NCBI GenBank assembly: GCA_033722295.1
Contig: JAWVZH010000022.1
Location: 1-27,472, forward strand
Source: JAWVZH01 sp033722295
GTDB lineage: Bacteria > Bacteroidota > Bacteroidia > Chitinophagales > Saprospiraceae
Direction of reading: 5' to 3'
DNA: 27,472 nt
The notes beneath the pieces were generated by a model, which was given only the letters and a program-made list of their open reading frames with translations, did not search any database and was not told the origin of the DNA. Position numbers and translations under genes: made by a program. The first letter of the stretch is position 1, and every line of letters starts with the position of its first letter. Below, piece after piece: positions 16,189-25,041 of the stretch.

Positions 16189-17406
16189 CTATTCTAGAAT
16201 TGATCTCAAAACGGTCATATATTCATGAGCGATCGTAGTTTTATCGCTTTTTTGCATTATGCTTCGTTGATATTCAGGATCGAAGCGTCGCCCTTCATGA
16301 CCGAGGATGAATTCTACTAGCGGATCACCTGGTTCTGATCCTGCATCCTGGTTAAATAAAGCCTCACTTCCCTGGAAAAAGGTAGTTACCGGGTCAGCCT
16401 TGATGAAGGAAAGGTGAAGAACAGGTCTGTTCGCAATGACATAATCAACCACTTTACTTGGCAATTGATTTGGATTTTTATTGCCAATGCTGAGAAGCAC
16501 ATCCATTTTTTGCATTGAGGAGGTCACTTCATGACGACCGAGGCGATCGTGGATATTGATGACTGCGTCTTTTGACGAGAAATTATTCAGAATGGACAAG
16601 TGTTCCTGTTTGAAGCTCCCAAAGAAGTGAAGCTCAAGATTCTTTTGATCAAATTTTTTGCACAGCTTTTCCAGGAAAGAGACTACCTGACCTGGATCCC
16701 TTACACCTGTATAAAGCGATCCGAAGTAGCCGATCCTAATGATGCCAGTATTTGATCTTTGCGTAATTGCATCCTTGATCGGACTGTGCAAGGGGCCAAT
16801 GACATGAATTTTATTTTCATGGATCAGCTCCTTATATACTTGTTTCAGATTTGAGTTTGTAACGCAGATGCTGTTGCATTTCTCAAGCAGTTTTACCTCG
16901 ATAAGTGCGTTTCTTCTTGAATAGAGCCAATGGTTATTTCTGGAATTCAAGTTGCCGTAATAAAAGGGATCGCCAATATCCATCAACCAGGGTAAACCTG
17001 TCTCTTTACTGATCTTGTATCCGATCAGATGTGTGCTGAACGGCCATGAAACGGTGATCATAACATCCGGACTGAACTTTGAAATGAGCTGCCTGGCCAT
17101 TTTGGATCCCGGCTTGATCCAGCTATAAGATTCGTCGGGCCACATCCAGGATCGATAGATCTTTTTGAGTATGGACCGACCGGGGAATGACCGCGAAGGT
17201 GAACGATCCCGGCTCCATTTCTTGTCAGGCGTACTAAAGCCTGACCTGTAAATGTGATCGGTATCGGAATTACCGATTCCGTCATGCGCTGTGACCACTT
17301 TTACTTCCACGCCTTCTGATATCCACGTGTTTACTATCTGTGTCCATCGATAGCCCCTCGGACTCTCATACGGAAAAAAGTAGGGTGTTATGACGAGGAC
17401 CTTCAC
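16189..17406 (-). CDS. Glycosyltransferase, GT-B fold (GT4-like)
   Basis: The 405-residue product begins VLVITPYFFPYESPRGYRW, the first beta strand and acceptor loop of WcaI-type GT4 enzymes. Its second half starts with the IRIGYFGSLY strand-loop typical of the C-terminal nucleotide-sugar domain, near residue 225. A late PSKVVDYVIANRPVLHL segment replaces the usual E-x7-E donor-binding helix. It would transfer a sugar from a nucleotide donor during surface glycan assembly; donor and acceptor are unknown. The start codon is GTG 17406, overlapping the previous gene's stop as GTGA. It is the last gene in the minus-strand polysaccharide operon. No strong terminator is visible before the converging small membrane gene. 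Confidence 0.85.
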   Translation of the reverse strand: MKVLVITPYFFPYESPRGYRWTQIVNTWISEGVEVKVVTAHDGIGNSDTDHIYRSGFSTPDKKWSRDRSPSRSFPGRSILKKIYRSWMWPDESYSWIKPGSKMARQLISKFSPDVMITVSWPFSTHLIGYKISKETGLPWLMDIGDPFYYGNLNSRNNHWLYSRRNALIEVKLLEKCNSICVTNSNLKQVYKELIHENKIHVIGPLHSPIKDAITQRSNTGIIRIGYFGSLYTGVRDPGQVVSFLEKLCKKFDQKNLELHFFGSFKQEHLSILNNFSSKDAVINIHDRLGRHEVTSSMQKMDVLLSIGNKNPNQLPSKVVDYVIANRPVLHLSFIKADPVTTFFQGSEALFNQDAGSEPGDPLVEFILGHEGRRFDPEYQRSIMQKSDKTTIAHEYMTVLRSILE

Positions 17407-18563
17407 GAAATTAAATTTTCATATATGTCATTCAGTATTACACCTGAATCCCTGATATTAAAATGTTCGTGGATATGGTCTTTTGCTGACCGGCGAAATT
17501 CCTGATATGTACGGTCATTCATAGTATACAATTCAATAATGGCATCTTTCAGCGCACCTATGTCACCTTCCTCCACCAGGATTCCCGTGGATCCGTTTAT
17601 TACGACGCCCGGAATATCACAATGCTTTGTAGAAATTACTGGCAGGCCTACAGCGTGCGCATCGATAATGGATACGGGGACTCCACCTTCACAATCGTTT
17701 TTAGTGCTGTATTTGCTTGGCTGTATGAGAACGTCAAAATTGGCAAGTTCAGAATACCATCGTTTGAAAGGGATGAACATGTGATATGTGACATGATCAT
17801 GCAGTTTATGTTTCTGGATATATTTCTGGCACTGTTTAAAATATCGATTACCCGGATTCTCACCCACCAGGGTTAATTTGAGATCAGGACAGAATGGAAG
17901 AGCTTGACGTAACGCACGAAGTGTATCAAGTTGAGCCTTTTTTTCTTTAAAAGTGGCCGGCTGGACAAGATGAAGTGAATTAACATGCTTCTGGTGATGC
18001 TCTAACTTTATGTGCTCTGGATCAACACCCAGGCGAACGATTTTAACTTTATTCAATGGACATTTCTTTGACTCCAGAGTTTTTTTTCCATTATCGCCTT
18101 CTACTATAAAGATGTCAACGATTTCGAACAATTGCCTATATGCTTTCTCAAGGCGAGGCTTTATCGTCGGTGCATATTCATAGTCATAACCATAGAACGA
18201 AACTACACACGGCTGAGGAGTCATCTGGATCAATTCTACATATCGTGCCGCGACTGTTGCAAAATGGAAGTGTAAAATATCGATGTTGTTTTCACGAATA
18301 TATTTTAATATCGATCTGGCATGATAAGCCCTGAAGAACTTTGCATAAAAACGAGCTGGCCAGTTGATCTCCCATTCACTTGAAGATCGTCTTATCTTCT
18401 TTAGGAGTCCAGTGTGATGAAAATGAAGGCCCGAGTGGTCGAAATCGTTATCCACATAGCGCATCGCGGAAATGTGGTTTTGGCACGGTGTTGCCTTGAT
18501 CAGCCGATGGGCCCAGTTCATCGTCTGGTTCAGGTATTGATCAAAAACGTGTAAAACTCTCAT
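17403..18563 (-). CDS. Glycosyltransferase, GT4 family
   Basis: The 386-residue GT-B glycosyltransferase has the donor-domain signature EGGVPVSIIDAHAVGLPVIST near residue 295. This is the GT4 pattern of colanic-acid or O-antigen type enzymes, with an Asp where most have the second catalytic-region Glu. The N-terminal domain begins MRVLHVFDQY and includes DILHFHFA and VVSFYGYDYEY, which are common in this family. I use ATG 18563; a GTG at 18578 in the same frame would add five residues. The start overlaps the asparagine-synthase homologue by 23 bp and the 3' end overlaps the next glycosyltransferase by four. It probably adds a sugar to a lipid-linked repeat unit at the inner membrane's cytoplasmic face. 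Confidence 0.88.
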   Translation of the reverse strand: MRVLHVFDQYLNQTMNWAHRLIKATPCQNHISAMRYVDNDFDHSGLHFHHTGLLKKIRRSSSEWEINWPARFYAKFFRAYHARSILKYIRENNIDILHFHFATVAARYVELIQMTPQPCVVSFYGYDYEYAPTIKPRLEKAYRQLFEIVDIFIVEGDNGKKTLESKKCPLNKVKIVRLGVDPEHIKLEHHQKHVNSLHLVQPATFKEKKAQLDTLRALRQALPFCPDLKLTLVGENPGNRYFKQCQKYIQKHKLHDHVTYHMFIPFKRWYSELANFDVLIQPSKYSTKNDCEGGVPVSIIDAHAVGLPVISTKHCDIPGVVINGSTGILVEEGDIGALKDAIIELYTMNDRTYQEFRRSAKDHIHEHFNIRDSGVILNDIYENLIS

Positions 18564-20184
18564 CAGGGCTATTTTCACCGGTTGCCAATCTAAGCCAGAT
18601 CTCCAGGCTTAATATACGGCCTGTCTCTTGTAAATCCTCAAAGAGATTGGAAGGCTCAGGATCTTTGATATAATTCCAGATCTCGGCACCATGATGTAAC
18701 CAATGATCTTTGACAGTTTCTATGAATGATCGGTCCACCAATCTTCTGTAATTAAAAGCCGGCCGCCTCAGTCGACCGACGCGCTTGATGGTCGGCCACT
18801 TCATAGAGAGCAGTGATCTGCTCAACCAGAGGGGGGAGATCGGAAGTCCGGTGTTCTCCCAGGCAATGCTATATAGAGGAGAGGGAAGTTGATCCTTTAG
18901 CATATTGAGGAACAAATTGTGATTTTTCCGATACGCATTGGGTAAGGTGATCACATGTTCCATCAGGTGTACATCCAAATAAGGAAGACGTTGAACAAGG
19001 TATTTTCCTACGTCGATGGTACCCTGATTCACGAATCTTCGCATGTGCTGATCTATAATGAGGGCATCAGCCAGATGATCACCATAAAATTCAAAGTCAA
19101 GATCGATGTATGGTTCGATCTTCCTAATGTGTGTTTGAGTTTTGCCAAGAAAAACACCACCGAGAATAGTGGCACCGCCATAGCCGTTAAATACAGTATC
19201 TCCGAGCGAAGCGAACTGCCGGCAGAATGGTGAACTGTGTAGATGGAAGAATGGCATCATACCTTCTGTTCGCCATATACTGCCTATTTTATCATTAAGC
19301 CAGTTGCTTTTATCGTATGTGAAGATCCTGTGTTCGAGGTCAAGGGTTCTGGCTACTTGCTTTGACAGGCGGATATCATCGGAATCCTGGGCTCCGAAGG
19401 TGAAGCACAGGGGATGTGCCTTTCGTGCCCACCAGGCAATAGCTCTCGAATCAAGACCTCCCGACAGAGCAACAGTGTGATCCTGATCGTTCTGTACCCT
19501 TCTATTTACGGCATTATGGAAGATCTGAGCGGTGGCCTTTACGGCTTCCTCAAGGTTGAGTTGAGATCGATTCTCCATGTCAGCCCAGGACCAGTATCTG
19601 GATTTCTGAAGCTGGCGGCTCGTCAGGTTAATAGTCCATATCGAGGCCGCAGGAATAAGCTCTATCTCATCATACCATGTGAGATCACCTGGGAGAAACC
19701 CTAAATCAACATAGGCTCTGATAGCGTTTTGATTCAGATTCAATTTAATCCCGATCGTCTTGACGAGTGATTTGAGCTCTGTGGACCAACCTAAGGAAGA
19801 ATCATTTTGATAAAAATAGAGAGGCCGGATCCCATATCTGTCCGTGACAAGATGGATCTGCTGATGTTTGCGGTCATGGATGATCATGGAATAATATCCA
19901 TTGATCTTTGGCAGGAGGGAGAACAGGGCGTCCCTGGATTCCACTTTCTGTATCTCTCCCAGGTCTGGCTCGAATATCTCACCATCGACATGAAACCGAA
20001 ACACCTCATTCTCAAAGGTAGCAGGGGAGATCTCCCTCTTATCTTTTACCTGGCCGCATATCAACGAGTTCTCCTGATCCAAAGTAAGATCGTGGATATC
20101 GTCCAAATACACCATCAGCTGAACAGCGTTTCGCACATCTTCTGCATCGAAGCCTTTGCCATATATGCCAAAGTGACCGGGCAT
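18541..20184 (-). CDS. Asparagine synthase-related protein lacking the N-terminal catalytic Cys
   Basis: The 547-residue product has the two-domain plan of class-II glutamine amidotransferases. An N-terminal glutaminase-like domain includes DRYGIRPLYF at 115-124. A C-terminal synthetase domain has the ATP-binding PP-loop SGGLDSR at 241-247. The start at ATG 20184 shares a base with the flippase stop (TAATG), which makes the N-terminus MPGHFGIYG. The Cys at position 2 that performs glutamine hydrolysis in AsnB (MCGI...) is Pro here. The protein therefore probably uses free ammonia or another amine, or forms an amide/lactam as in Cys-less beta-lactam synthetase relatives. Family members in O-antigen clusters amidate uronic acids. 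A longer ORF reading from 20238 also lacks a suitable Cys. Confidence 0.82.
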   Translation of the reverse strand: MPGHFGIYGKGFDAEDVRNAVQLMVYLDDIHDLTLDQENSLICGQVKDKREISPATFENEVFRFHVDGEIFEPDLGEIQKVESRDALFSLLPKINGYYSMIIHDRKHQQIHLVTDRYGIRPLYFYQNDSSLGWSTELKSLVKTIGIKLNLNQNAIRAYVDLGFLPGDLTWYDEIELIPAASIWTINLTSRQLQKSRYWSWADMENRSQLNLEEAVKATAQIFHNAVNRRVQNDQDHTVALSGGLDSRAIAWWARKAHPLCFTFGAQDSDDIRLSKQVARTLDLEHRIFTYDKSNWLNDKIGSIWRTEGMMPFFHLHSSPFCRQFASLGDTVFNGYGGATILGGVFLGKTQTHIRKIEPYIDLDFEFYGDHLADALIIDQHMRRFVNQGTIDVGKYLVQRLPYLDVHLMEHVITLPNAYRKNHNLFLNMLKDQLPSPLYSIAWENTGLPISPLWLSRSLLSMKWPTIKRVGRLRRPAFNYRRLVDRSFIETVKDHWLHHGAEIWNYIKDPEPSNLFEDLQETGRILSLEIWLRLATGENSPDESFTRF

Positions 20185-21629
20185 TAGTGTAAATAAGTTT
20201 TTGTCAGAGATCGGATGAGGGATGGTCGGAACAACCATAGGGTCAGAAGATAGATGACTATTCCCAGGAAAGAGCCGGACAATAATAGAAGGGTATTATC
20301 CATCCCTGAAAGAAGGTATTTGAGGATAAGTAGAATTGCCGCCATCGGTATAAGCATCAGTGAGCCTTTATAAAGGTCAATCAGTATTTCGCCGTAGCTG
20401 ACCTTGCCTACTCTCGAGATCATCACATGCCATAACCAGCCTGCACCAAAGGTGAGTATTACAACAGTCCAGGCAGCAGCCTTGACATCGGGAATCAGGG
20501 CGAGAGAAAAGAGTAGCCCGGCTGAAAGTAGAACTGTCCACATCGCATTCCACAGAAAACCGATATCAGTTCTGTTTTTTGCCATGATAATAGCGTAGCC
20601 AGTGCTGGAAAGTCCTTTAAAAAGTCCAGCCAGACACAGTATTTGTAAAACAGATGCTGCCTCTATCCATCTCCCCCCGAAGAGGACATCAATGAGAGGT
20701 TCAGCCCAAAGAAGAAGAAAGATCAGAATGGGTGAAATGATCATCCAGATGATGCTTAAGACCGCGCTGTAACTTTTACTAAGCTTATCAGTGCTTTCGC
20801 TGATCCGGGCAAATACAGGATATACTGAATGATTAAAAACACCGGAGATCCGTGCCACCGGGGTGATCATAAGGTCCCAGGCGAGTACATATATACCAAG
20901 AGCGGACTGACCGAGGACTTTACCAATGATCAAGCGATCCACCTGGGTGCTGAATTGATTCATAATTTGAGCGCCAAAATCAAATATTCCAAATCTCAAT
21001 TGAGGCCAGGATTTTATAAAATTGAATTTCAGGGTGGGTTTGAAGTAGTGATACCCATAGCCTATTACCCCTGAGGTGTAAATGATATTTCTTGCCAAAT
21101 ATGCGATGATCACAGCCAGGATGTCTTGCCAAAATACCAGTAAAAGGATGGCTACGATCATCTCTGTTAAAACGGAAGTGATCTTTATACCGGAGAGCAT
21201 GCCGAATTTAAGGCGTTTTTTCAGAGCGGCCGAATAAAGAAGTCCAGGCGCAGAAATAAGAAATGCAAGTGCAAACCATCGCAGAAGAATCAGCAATTCA
21301 GGGTCATTATAGAAACGTGAGAAAAAATGAGCAAATATGAAACTGGTAAAGGTAAACAGAAAGATCCCCAGGATGATCTGAACCCAGAAGAGCGTGGAGG
21401 CCTTTAGCTTACTGATCCTGTCGACCTGAATATAACTGTTGCTCAAACCCAAATCAAGCGCGGGCAATGTAATTCGCATCCAGATCCATGCGGTGGCCAG
21501 TTGACCGAGTTCTTCAGGACCAAGTAGCCTTGCAATGGTGAGTATAATGATGAAATGGCTCAGTGAGGTGATCATGGTGGTAAGGGTATTCCATCTGACG
21601 CCGTGAGCGATGAGCTTTCGAATGCTCAT
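20184..21629 (-). CDS. Polysaccharide repeat-unit flippase (Wzx-like, MOP superfamily)
   Basis: This 481-residue polytopic membrane protein has about 12-14 hydrophobic helices over its whole length. It opens with the RWNTLTTMITSLSHFIIILTIARLLGPEELGQ stretch, the typical first helix and Gly-Pro-Glu turn of RfbX/MATE-like polysaccharide flippases. It would move lipid-linked oligosaccharide across the inner membrane. The start at ATG 21629 overlaps the acyltransferase stop (ATGA), and its stop overlaps the asparagine-synthase homologue start (TAATG). Its presence identifies the operon as a Wzx-type glycan pathway; the matching polymerase (Wzy) is not seen in this window. Confidence 0.9.
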   Translation of the reverse strand: MSIRKLIAHGVRWNTLTTMITSLSHFIIILTIARLLGPEELGQLATAWIWMRITLPALDLGLSNSYIQVDRISKLKASTLFWVQIILGIFLFTFTSFIFAHFFSRFYNDPELLILLRWFALAFLISAPGLLYSAALKKRLKFGMLSGIKITSVLTEMIVAILLLVFWQDILAVIIAYLARNIIYTSGVIGYGYHYFKPTLKFNFIKSWPQLRFGIFDFGAQIMNQFSTQVDRLIIGKVLGQSALGIYVLAWDLMITPVARISGVFNHSVYPVFARISESTDKLSKSYSAVLSIIWMIISPILIFLLLWAEPLIDVLFGGRWIEAASVLQILCLAGLFKGLSSTGYAIIMAKNRTDIGFLWNAMWTVLLSAGLLFSLALIPDVKAAAWTVVILTFGAGWLWHVMISRVGKVSYGEILIDLYKGSLMLIPMAAILLILKYLLSGMDNTLLLLSGSFLGIVIYLLTLWLFRPSLIRSLTKTYLH

Positions 21630-22315
21630 GAGTTCTTTTTATGAGTGGTTTTGGAGTGTGCTTTATTATCCAGAAAAATGCTGTTTTCCCGGACATCTGA
21701 TCTTATCACCGAAGCGGTTGAGATCCAGGTTCCGTTTCCTATAGTAGCCCCGGGTAAGATTATAGAGTTTACACCGACGGCACAATCATCACCGATGATC
21801 ACCGGAGCGGAGATCAGGAATTGGCGTTGGGATGCCGTCATTGGTGAAAAATTATAATCATTGATATCCTCCGGGTCATTGAGATTTCTGTAGTGGTGTG
21901 AAAGCGAATACAGTTTACTTCCACTCCCCACACCCGTGCGATCACCTATTTTGAGGCCACCTAATCCGGAAAGCAGGCAAAACGGGGCTATGTGGGTTTC
22001 GTCACCGATGATGACCTTCCCTCTCAATTCGGAATGATAATTATTCTTTTTGAAATAGGTCAGCCTGCCATCGTCATCCATATTTCCTGCAAGGATCACA
22101 ACATGGTGGTCTATCCAGCATTTTTTACCCAGAAATATATTACCGGGATCGGTGAATTGCACCCATTGGCCTATCAGACTCCCATTACCCAAGGCACCTA
22201 ATCGCGCTCTCCAATAGTAAAAACGTAATTTATAACCAAGACTGCCACCAAGTCCCGAAATGAAATTGAGGTATATCAGGCCGGGTAATTGCCATATGAT
22301 CTTCAGGATCTTCAT
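21626..22315 (-). CDS. Hexapeptide-repeat O-acyltransferase (WcaF/LbH-type)
   Basis: The 229-residue product has a left-handed beta-helix, shown by repeating [LIV]-G-x4 hexapeptides: FLGKKCWIDHHVVIL, VIIGDETHIAP, LKIGDRTGVGSGSKLYS, PVIIGDDCAVGVNSIILPGATIGNGTWISTASV. His139-His140 in SLSHHYR is a plausible catalytic His of this acetyltransferase fold. It probably O-acetylates a sugar in the surface glycan using acetyl-CoA. I start at ATG 22315, which overlaps the upstream stop as ATGA; the longer 251-residue reading from 22381 would run 70 bp into that gene and has no family support. The C-terminal tail is basic and probably disordered. Confidence 0.87.
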   Translation of the reverse strand: MKILKIIWQLPGLIYLNFISGLGGSLGYKLRFYYWRARLGALGNGSLIGQWVQFTDPGNIFLGKKCWIDHHVVILAGNMDDDGRLTYFKKNNYHSELRGKVIIGDETHIAPFCLLSGLGGLKIGDRTGVGSGSKLYSLSHHYRNLNDPEDINDYNFSPMTASQRQFLISAPVIIGDDCAVGVNSIILPGATIGNGTWISTASVIRSDVRENSIFLDNKAHSKTTHKKNS

Positions 22316-23559
22316 AGGACAACGGCGAGATTGGTCGGTAAATTGATACAACGTGAAACGGCAATATCGGCATTCGGGCAATCCAAAACTTTATGATCAG
22401 AAGGATGCAAGTGTGTTTTGTACCAGCGGGTGATCTCCGCGCGAAGATAATCCGCCCAGGATAGGTCTTGCTTCTTTTCAGGGGGAACGAGGATTGGATA
22501 GGAGAGGAAGGACGGATCGCTGTTATTTGGAATTTGCGGTGTCCTGAAGCCCTTGTTTTGCGCCCACTCCTTCCATTCCAGCGCGGTTTGTTTGCGGATC
22601 TTTCGTGCTTTTTCAAGATTTTTTATTTGAGACCGCCCGATATCAGCCAATGGAGCAGCTAATTGGCTCAAATAACCGACCGGCATCTTTCGCTGTAACT
22701 CATCCTTGCTGACGCCAGGTATGTATGCGTTGTTATTTTTAATTAGAGCCCAGGGACGTTTGTACCACCTTCCGGGATCCCGCTCTGTTTTATACGTAAA
22801 GATGAACTGTCTTATCAAACTTCTCACATTGTCTACTGGGAGTTGTGGCGCCTTTGCTTGTAATTCCCTCAATTTATTCCTCAGGCCATCTTCTTTGGCG
22901 ACGGCAAAACCACCCTGGAAGGTTGAAAGACATTTGGAGCGTTCCGTAGAGAAAAAGGCGGCGTCTGCGAATGATCCCGCTCTCCGACCTTCAATTGTTG
23001 AATCGAGGGTATGAGCGCTATCCTCGATAATTGTAATTCCGTGCTCTCTTGCCCAATTCAGGACATTCAGGAATTGTCCTCCTATAATGCCGTAAGTGTG
23101 CTGAAGAATGATGACCCGGATATTTTGATTTTGCTCGAATTTTTTGCGGATGTCTGGCAAGTCAGGGCCATAATCATCCAGATCTATGTCATAAAATACT
23201 GGACTTAGTCCCGCAAACCAAACACTATTGGCAACGGCTATGCAAGTGTATCCCGGAAGAAGAACCTGACTTTCCGAAGGCAGCTCAAGTGCCTGTAATA
23301 TTGCCAGGAGAGAAGCCCTTCCAGATGAGAAGGAAATCACATCTTCCTGTCGCAGATAATCGGCCATTTCCTCTTCATACTGGCTCACTGTCTTGCGATC
23401 AAAATATGTGTCAGCGCTCCGATCAAGCCACTGTTGGGCCAGGCGAAGCGTATCGCCATCAAGGGTCAGTCCTCCCTGGGGAATAATATTGGGTTCGGCT
23501 CCTTTCAGATAAAGGCCGGCGCTTGTTACAAATTGTTTTATTTCATCAGCGAGTGGCAT
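22312..23559 (-). CDS. DegT/DnrJ/EryC1-family PLP aminotransferase-like protein
   Basis: The 415-residue product has the fold-type I aminotransferase signature of nucleotide-sugar aminotransferases: IIEDSAHT with D180 for the cofactor ring nitrogen, and FFSTERSKCLSTFQGG with K209 at the Schiff-base position. It ends with the family-typical CPNADIAVSRCINLP. The stretch around K209 (STERSK) differs from the usual SFHxTK, and the protein has a long N-terminal extension (1-50) and a mid insertion (about 255-325). Substrate or acceptor geometry may therefore differ from WecE. I start at ATG 23559, overlapping the WecE-like stop by 14 bp; a longer frame to 23709 lacks support. It probably aminates a second keto-sugar, or is a structural partner of the other transaminase. 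Confidence 0.8.
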   Translation of the reverse strand: MPLADEIKQFVTSAGLYLKGAEPNIIPQGGLTLDGDTLRLAQQWLDRSADTYFDRKTVSQYEEEMADYLRQEDVISFSSGRASLLAILQALELPSESQVLLPGYTCIAVANSVWFAGLSPVFYDIDLDDYGPDLPDIRKKFEQNQNIRVIILQHTYGIIGGQFLNVLNWAREHGITIIEDSAHTLDSTIEGRRAGSFADAAFFSTERSKCLSTFQGGFAVAKEDGLRNKLRELQAKAPQLPVDNVRSLIRQFIFTYKTERDPGRWYKRPWALIKNNNAYIPGVSKDELQRKMPVGYLSQLAAPLADIGRSQIKNLEKARKIRKQTALEWKEWAQNKGFRTPQIPNNSDPSFLSYPILVPPEKKQDLSWADYLRAEITRWYKTHLHPSDHKVLDCPNADIAVSRCINLPTNLAVVL

Positions 23560-24673
23560 AGAATTGATGGATTCTATCACAAATGTAATTGACCTGGTCC
23601 TTTCGAAGCTTTGGGTAAATAGGAAGCCGCAATAGTTTTTGACTTTCCTCCAAAGCATTTTTGCACGATACCCGTGGAGAGGCATATTTTTTCCCTGCTT
23701 CTGAGGCATGCAATGCAGGATAGTGAAAATATGCTGATATTCCGTGCTTCATCTGGTAGGTTATCAGTTCTTCTCTCTCATCAAAAGTCCGTGTTTTTAA
23801 GAAGAATATGTGGCCATTTCCCTCATTGATAGAGGATTTGAGGGGCAGGTCGATCTGCTCCAGGTCCTTGAGTTGATCATAGTATTCTTTCCATATCTCC
23901 TTTCTTTTTGTGGTGATCTTTTCCAGATCGGCCAGTTGCCCGAATAGAAATGCAGACGAAAGGTTGTTCATCGTAAAGCTGGACCCTACGGTGACCCAGT
24001 CATAACGATCGATCTCTCCGCGCAGGAAGGCCTGTCGGTTCGTTCCTTTCTCAACGATCTGCAGGATATTTTTATAATGATCCGCGTTTCTCACGATCAA
24101 TGCCCCACCCTCACTGCAATGGATATTTTTAGTGTGATGAAAACTCAGAGTACCGAAATCTCCGAACGTGCCAAGGTGTCGGCCGTTAAACGTTGCTCCG
24201 ATACAGTGGGCAGCATCTTCAATAAGAATTATATCATTGTTCTCACAGAAATCGAGAACAGGTTGGATATCATAGCTCAATCCGCCGTAGTGCATAAAAA
24301 TAACAGCTTTTGTTGATGACGACACTGCATTTTGGAGGGATGAAAGGCTAAGGTTCATGCTCTTCGCATCGACATCGGCAAAAACAATTTTTGCTCCAGT
24401 TCTTAAAACTGCATTGGCAATGCTCATGTAAGCGAATGAAGGAATAACCACTTCATCATTTGGTGTCAGTCCAAGCGTCATCATAGCGGCTTCCAGTGCG
24501 TGTGTACAAGAGGAGGTTAGTTGGACATGACCATGTCCACAGATCTTACTGATAAGTTCATGGCATTGGGCATGCAGAGGGTGTTGAGCAATTTTTTGTG
24601 AACCGATAACAGCCTCAACACATCTGATCTCCTCGCCTGAAGTATAATATTTGTGAAATGGTATCGCTTCCAT
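23546..24673 (-). CDS. WecE/RffA-like dTDP-4-amino-4,6-dideoxyhexose transaminase
   Basis: The 375-residue product matches E. coli WecE along its length: the IPFHKYYTSGEE start, LTSSCTHALEAA, the DEVVIPSFAYMSIANA block, IEDAAH with D153, LSFHHTKN with the PLP lysine K182, then SEGGA and the KGTNR..FLRGE.D.Y.W segment specific to the WecE branch. It transfers an amino group from glutamate to a dTDP-4-keto-6-deoxyhexose to give an amino sugar such as Fuc4N. It is the first gene of the minus-strand polysaccharide operon, with ATG 24673, and its stop overlaps the second DegT gene. The actual sugar isomer cannot be read from sequence. No dTDP-sugar precursor genes (RmlA/B) occur here, so they must lie elsewhere. 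Confidence 0.9.
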   Translation of the reverse strand: MEAIPFHKYYTSGEEIRCVEAVIGSQKIAQHPLHAQCHELISKICGHGHVQLTSSCTHALEAAMMTLGLTPNDEVVIPSFAYMSIANAVLRTGAKIVFADVDAKSMNLSLSSLQNAVSSSTKAVIFMHYGGLSYDIQPVLDFCENNDIILIEDAAHCIGATFNGRHLGTFGDFGTLSFHHTKNIHCSEGGALIVRNADHYKNILQIVEKGTNRQAFLRGEIDRYDWVTVGSSFTMNNLSSAFLFGQLADLEKITTKRKEIWKEYYDQLKDLEQIDLPLKSSINEGNGHIFFLKTRTFDEREELITYQMKHGISAYFHYPALHASEAGKKYASPRVSCKNALEESQKLLRLPIYPKLRKDQVNYICDRIHQFYATR

Positions 24674-25041
24674 CCTTTAATATAAAGAGTAGGTGATTAA
24701 TCCTGGTTAAGATAGAAAACTGTGTCTTTAAACAGGTGTTTGAGGCTCGGGTAATAGGTATATCTGATGGTTATGGTATAGGAAGTGGGGTTGGAGAGAT
24801 CGCACCCTTCATCTTTGATCAAAATCGGGATCTGATGTCGGAAAAGGCCTGGCAGGTGTAGGATTGTAAGCCGTAAAATAGTTTAATATTAATAGGGGGA
24901 AGTTTTGTGTTGATGGTAAGGAAATGCGAGATTCCGTAACCCACACCCTTGGAGGGTCCCCACACCCTTGGAGGGTCCCCACACCCTTGGAGGGTCCCCA
25001 CACCCTTGGAGGGTGAATATATTTTCCTACATTACAATCCT
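24674..25041. other. Divergent intergenic region between the polysaccharide operon and the GNAT/toroid genes
   Basis: This 368-bp stretch must contain the promoters of both flanking operons. Its left part, 24674-24941, is AT-rich and holds no ORF with a good start, no RNA gene I recognise and no exact TAnnTTTG box on either strand. The right part holds the 19-bp repeat array. A 54-codon stop-free reading (24697-24861) exists but lacks an ATG. Confidence 0.6.
24942..25014. repeat. Four 19-bp direct repeats, each with an internal palindrome
   Basis: The unit CACACCCTTGGAGGGTCCC occurs three times exactly, plus a fourth copy missing its last three bases. Each copy contains ACCCT-TGG-AGGGT, a 5-bp stem with a 3-base loop, and the joins form GGGTCCC near-palindromes. 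The array ends 27 bp before the ATG of the GNAT-like gene at 25042. It may be a set of operator sites, an RNA fold controlling translation, or a slippage-prone spacer; the sequence does not choose between these. Confidence 0.95.

Noticed and set aside
20185..20238. Longer start for the asparagine-synthase homologue that might restore a Cys
   Set aside because: The added 18 residues contain no Cys, and the TAATG overlap supports the ATG at 20184.
22316..22381. Longer N-terminus for the hexapeptide acyltransferase
   Set aside because: It runs inside the upstream gene in another frame; ATG 22315 with the ATGA overlap is better supported.
24697..24861. 54-codon stop-free reading on the plus strand with a protein-like stretch (GYGIGSGVGEIAPFIFDQNRD)
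   Set aside because: It has no ATG, lies in a promoter-type intergenic region, and a run of this length occurs by chance. It could be a gene remnant but there is no further support.
24942..25014. CRISPR array
   Set aside because: The repeats are 19 bp and directly adjacent with no unique spacers, and there are no cas genes.
24949..25041. N-terminal extension of the GNAT-like protein from TTG through the repeat array
   Set aside because: The extension is only repeat-derived Pro/Gly-rich peptide; the ATG at 25042 gives the family-like start.
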